From an uncultured Bacteroidales bacterium (GTDB taxonomy: Bacteria; Bacteroidota; Bacteroidia; Bacteroidales; UBA4417), in the NCBI GenBank assembly GCA_937965665.1, contig CALCJE010000413.1, positions 1 to 6,927 of the forward strand: DNA of 6,927 nt, written 5' to 3'. This document shows, one piece after another, positions 3,795 through 6,927 of this stretch; the first letter of the stretch is position 1, and the number at the start of each line of letters is the position of its first letter. Both the position numbers and the translations under genes were made by a program. The notes below the pieces were generated by a model. That model did no database searches. It worked only from the letters and a program-made list of their open reading frames with translations, and had not been told where the DNA came from.

Positions 3795-6401
3795 ATGACA
3801 AGTACCGAAATACGCCGTACATTTCTTGGATTTTTTGCTTCAAAACAACACCAGGTCGTACCCTCAGCTCCCATGGTGGTTAAAAACGACCCCACGCTTA
3901 TGTTTACCAACGCCGGCATGAACCAGTTTAAGGACTGGTTCCTGGGCAACGAACCTGCCAAATGGCCACGCGTAGCGGACTCGCAGAAATGCCTCCGGGT
4001 TTCGGGCAAACACAACGACCTGGAAGAAGTGGGTCACGATACTTACCACCACACGATGTTCGAGATGCTGGGTAACTGGTCGTTCGGCGATTATTTTAAA
4101 GAGGAAGCCATAGCCTGGGCCTGGGAGTTGCTTACCGAAGTTTATAAAATTGATAAGAGCAAGCTGTACGTCACCATTTTTGGCGGCGATGCTGCCGATA
4201 ATATGCCCGAAGATAAAGAAGCACTCGATATCTGGAAAAAATATATCGCCGAAGACCGTATCCTTCGCGGTTCGAAGAAAGATAACTTCTGGGAAATGGG
4301 CGACACCGGCCCCTGCGGACCCTGCTCCGAAATACATGTTGATATACGCGACGAGGCCGAAAAAGCAAAAATTTCAGGAGATAAACTGGTAAATAATGAT
4401 CATCCCCAGGTTATTGAAATATGGAACAACGTATTTATTCAGTATAACCGCCAGGCTAATGGCTCACTGGTTCCGCTTCCTGCCAAACACGTGGATACCG
4501 GCATGGGCTTCGAGCGCCTGTGTATGGTATTGCAGGGCAAACAAAGCAATTACGATACCGATGTATTTACGCCGCTGCTCAGCGAAATCGCTAAAATTTC
4601 GGGTATTGCTTATGGCAGTGATGCCAAAAGCGATGTAGCCATGCGCGTAATTGCTGATCACCTGCGTGCAGTTGCTTTTGCCATTGCCGATGGCCAGCTT
4701 CCTTCCAATGTGAAAGCCGGTTATGTAATACGCCGTATTTTGCGCCGGGCTGTACGTTATGCCTATTCGTTCCTGAATATGCGCGAACCACTTATGTACA
4801 AACTCACCAGCGTATTGCAGGCTCAAATGGGTGAATCATTCCCCGAGCTTACCCGCAATCTTACCCTGATACAGCGCGTAATTCACGAGGAGGAAGCATC
4901 GTTTTTGCGTACGCTGGCAACCGGTATCGTTAAATTTAACCAGTATATATCCACCCACCCCGAACAAAAAACCATACAAGGCGATTTCGCATTCGAGATG
5001 TACGACACCTTTGGTTTCCCGATTGACCTGACACAGCTGATGAGCCGTGAACTTGGATGGGATGTGGATATGGATAACTTTAACCTGAAACTGGAAGAAC
5101 AGAAAAACCGCTCACGCCGCGATGCTACTGTTACTACCGACGACTGGCACGAACTGGAGCCTTCGGATAAAACCGAATTCATGGCTTACGATGCTGTTGA
5201 AGCAGATGTAAAAATTACCCGCTACCGGAAAATTACAGCCAAAGGGAAGGATGTTTTCCAGCTGGTGTTCGACCGTACACCTTTTTATGCCGAAAGTGGC
5301 GGACAAACCGGCGATTCAGGTACCCTGGCTTCGGCCAACGAAATGCTGCAGGTTATTGATACCCGTAAGGAAAATAACCTTATTGTGCATATCGTCGAAA
5401 ACCTGCCCGAAAATCCTTTATCCGTATTCAGGGCCACGGTAAATACCGAAAGAAGAACCGCTACTGCCAACAACCACTCGGCCACCCATTTGCTGCATTA
5501 CGCTCTGAGGCAGGTGCTGGGAACTCATGTGGAGCAGAAAGGTTCCTTCGTGGGGCCCGATTATCTCCGTTTCGACTTCTCACATTTTCAGAAACTTACT
5601 GACGACGAAATACTTACGGTTGAAAAAATGGCCAACATGCTGGTGAGGCAAAATGCGCCTCTCGACGAACATCGTTCCATCGGCATGGATGAAGCCGTTA
5701 AAATGGGAGCGCTGGCATTTTTCGGCGAGAAGTACGGCGATAAAGTGCGCGTGATCCGTTATGGTAATTCCATTGAACTCTGCGGTGGAACCCATGTTAA
5801 AGCAACCGGACAAATAGGACTGGTTAAAATTGTGAGTGAGAGCGCCATAGCTGCCGGGGTACGCCGAATTGAAGCCATTACTGCGGCAAAAGCCGAAGAG
5901 TATGTTTACCAGCAGGAAACCATTATCAACAACCTGAAGCTACTGGTTAAAAGCCCCACAGAGCCGTTAAAAGCCGTGCAGCAACTCATGGAACAGAATG
6001 CCGATATGCGAAAAATGATTGAGGCTTTTAACCATGAAAAAGCGCTGAAACTGAAAGATGAACTTTTAGGAAAGGTTCAGGAGGTAAATGGGATTAACTT
6101 CCTGGCTACCCGCGTGAATGCCGATGCCGGCGCCATAAAGGATATTGCCTTCGGCATGCGTGCAGCCATCCCGAACCTTTTCGTGGTGCTGGGTTCCGAA
6201 AATGATGGAAAAGCTACCCTTTCGGTACTGGTTTCTGATGAACTGGTATCATCGAAAGGACTGAATGCAGGAAACATAGTTCGCGAACTCGCCAAACACA
6301 TTCAGGGCGGCGGCGGCGGACAACCCGGTTTTGCTACTGCCGGCGGCAAAAATCCGCAGGGGCTCGATGAAGCACTGAAACAAGCAAAAGCATATTTGTA
6401 A
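3795..6401 (+). CDS. alaS: Alanine--tRNA ligase (AlaRS)
   Basis: This 868-residue class II synthetase charges tRNA-Ala in the cytoplasm and hydrolyses mischarged Ser- or Gly-tRNA-Ala. It is full length (E. coli 876). The catalytic domain is unmistakable: NDPTLMFTNAGMNQFKDWFLG, GKHNDLEEVG and HHTMFEMLGNWSFGDYFK near the N-terminus, with class II motif 3 as GMGFERL (236-242). A tRNA-recognition helical region follows (about 250-460). The editing domain carries the zinc set H561-x3-H565 and C663-x3-H667 (HSATH and CGGTH). The C-terminal C-Ala domain ends with the glycine-rich GGGGGQPGFATAGGK (838-852). The ATG at 3795 is supported because TSTEIRRTFLGFF aligns with the usual N-terminus. There is no Shine-Dalgarno sequence. 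The gene appears monocistronic: its leader starts in a region shared with the divergent M23 gene and a strong terminator follows 20 bases after the stop. Confidence 0.98.
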   Translation: MTSTEIRRTFLGFFASKQHQVVPSAPMVVKNDPTLMFTNAGMNQFKDWFLGNEPAKWPRVADSQKCLRVSGKHNDLEEVGHDTYHHTMFEMLGNWSFGDYFKEEAIAWAWELLTEVYKIDKSKLYVTIFGGDAADNMPEDKEALDIWKKYIAEDRILRGSKKDNFWEMGDTGPCGPCSEIHVDIRDEAEKAKISGDKLVNNDHPQVIEIWNNVFIQYNRQANGSLVPLPAKHVDTGMGFERLCMVLQGKQSNYDTDVFTPLLSEIAKISGIAYGSDAKSDVAMRVIADHLRAVAFAIADGQLPSNVKAGYVIRRILRRAVRYAYSFLNMREPLMYKLTSVLQAQMGESFPELTRNLTLIQRVIHEEEASFLRTLATGIVKFNQYISTHPEQKTIQGDFAFEMYDTFGFPIDLTQLMSRELGWDVDMDNFNLKLEEQKNRSRRDATVTTDDWHELEPSDKTEFMAYDAVEADVKITRYRKITAKGKDVFQLVFDRTPFYAESGGQTGDSGTLASANEMLQVIDTRKENNLIVHIVENLPENPLSVFRATVNTERRTATANNHSATHLLHYALRQVLGTHVEQKGSFVGPDYLRFDFSHFQKLTDDEILTVEKMANMLVRQNAPLDEHRSIGMDEAVKMGALAFFGEKYGDKVRVIRYGNSIELCGGTHVKATGQIGLVKIVSESAIAAGVRRIEAITAAKAEEYVYQQETIINNLKLLVKSPTEPLKAVQQLMEQNADMRKMIEAFNHEKALKLKDELLGKVQEVNGINFLATRVNADAGAIKDIAFGMRAAIPNLFVVLGSENDGKATLSVLVSDELVSSKGLNAGNIVRELAKHIQGGGGGQPGFATAGGKNPQGLDEALKQAKAYL

Positions 6402-6421
6402 TATAAACCTGATCAAAACAG

Positions 6422-6452
6422 AAAGCCGGAACACCTGATCTCCGGCTTTTTT
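6422..6452 (+). terminator. Intrinsic terminator of alaS
   Basis: AAAGCCGGA (6422-6430) and TCCGGCTTT (6441-6449) form a perfect 9-bp stem around a 10-base loop, and the run of six T residues (6447-6452) begins within the stem's 3' end. It starts 20 bases after the alaS stop, so transcription should end before the next gene. Confidence 0.9.
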
Positions 6453-6629
6453 GCTTTATTTAAACTGCATAAATACGGGATTGCCAGGTAGCTGGCTCAA
6501 AATCACTTCATAAAGCAAACCTTTATAAACCACACTATTTCTTATATTTACAGCAAATTCTGAAATTATCTTAAAAACTTTGCCTGCATATCGGCCAATT
6601 CAATAATTTTAACGCTATAATGTCAGCAT

Positions 6630-6927
6630 ATGAACCACATCCGTAAAGAGCCACTTAATACCCTGGGCAGCAATTTTATACCCTCGGAATATATACCACA
6701 AGGCAAGGACGAATACTACCTGCGCCACCAGCAAAACCCCGGAAGCGACCGCTACAGGCAGCTGAATGCCCACGAAATAGAAGTATTGGTTCGTAACCGC
6801 AATACCTGTGACAACTGGAACACGCTGATGGTTTCGGAAGAGTTTAACCCCGAACTGGTGAAAAGCTGCAAGTTCTTCGGTCTGGTTCGCATCGGTAAAC
6901 TTGAATCTTTCTTCCTTGAATTCAACG
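6630..6927 (+). CDS. DUF4954 family protein, N-terminal part (runs off the window)
   Basis: The frame is open from ATG 6630 to the window end, giving 99 residues of a longer protein. After a variable, polar first 40 residues, the segment RYRQLNAHEIEVL (41-53), then CDNWNTLMVSEEFNPELVKSCKFFGLVRIGKLESFFLEFN (60-99), matches the start I recall for DUF4954 proteins, which are found in Bacteroidota. The C-F-G-VRIG-LE stretch is the first turn of a hexapeptide-type left-handed beta-helix. These proteins are usually several hundred residues long and related to sugar-nucleotide acyl- or nucleotidyltransferase folds, but their function is unknown. A nine-codon out-of-frame ORF from ATG 6620 overlaps this start. 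No exact TAnnTTTG lies upstream. AAACTTTGCC (6575-6584) is one base off and about 46 bases before the ATG. It should be transcribed independently of alaS because of the terminator. Confidence 0.75.
   Translation, partial: MNHIRKEPLNTLGSNFIPSEYIPQGKDEYYLRHQQNPGSDRYRQLNAHEIEVLVRNRNTCDNWNTLMVSEEFNPELVKSCKFFGLVRIGKLESFFLEFN

Noticed and set aside
6620..6646. A short peptide ORF (MSAYEPHP) overlapping the DUF4954 start
   Set aside because: Eight residues without a ribosome binding site or any conserved feature; overlap with the true start is probably chance.

Overview
The window looks like an ordinary chromosomal segment of a member of the Bacteroidota, probably an environmental Bacteroidales-like lineage. 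Four signs support this. The genes lack Shine-Dalgarno sequences. The candidate promoters match the Bacteroidota -7 box TAnnTTTG (for example TACCTTTG before hldD and TAAATTTG before alaS). The right-hand gene looks like DUF4954, a family I associate with this phylum. The MerR, M23 peptidase and alaS genes lie together in an arrangement I recall from this phylum (synteny not checked here).

Layout, left to right. (1) Positions 1-474 are the 3' end of a carbohydrate-active or cell-surface protein ending in a discoidin/F5-8C-like beta-sandwich. (2) Positions 475-919 are noncoding, with a GC-rich palindromic repeat and a long degenerate 9-bp array (consensus close to YTTYGAAAC) running up to the hldD promoter. 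(3) hldD (920-1894, +) makes the ADP-heptose epimerase of LPS inner-core synthesis. (4) A small MerR-type regulator (1902-2240, -) converges on hldD. (5) Positions 2241-2549 are a repeat-packed gap: a 39-nt tandem duplication made of mini-hairpins, then a second 9-bp array interrupted by a 19-bp palindrome. (6) A membrane-anchored M23 metallopeptidase (2550-3521, -). (7) A divergent intergenic region (3522-3794) with back-to-back -7 boxes, a 14-bp perfect palindrome and a leader hairpin. (8) Full-length alaS (3795-6401, +) with a clear intrinsic terminator. (9) The start of a DUF4954-type gene (6630 to the window end, +).

The genes are mostly housekeeping: envelope synthesis (hldD), peptidoglycan remodelling (M23), translation (alaS) and one regulator. 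No mobile-element gene, CRISPR array, tRNA, rRNA or defence or biosynthetic cluster is visible. The most unusual content is the noncoding repeat architecture. Two arrays of the same 9-bp repeat family lie on either side of the hldD/MerR pair, and GC-rich palindromes are present, one inserted into an array without disturbing its 9-bp phase.
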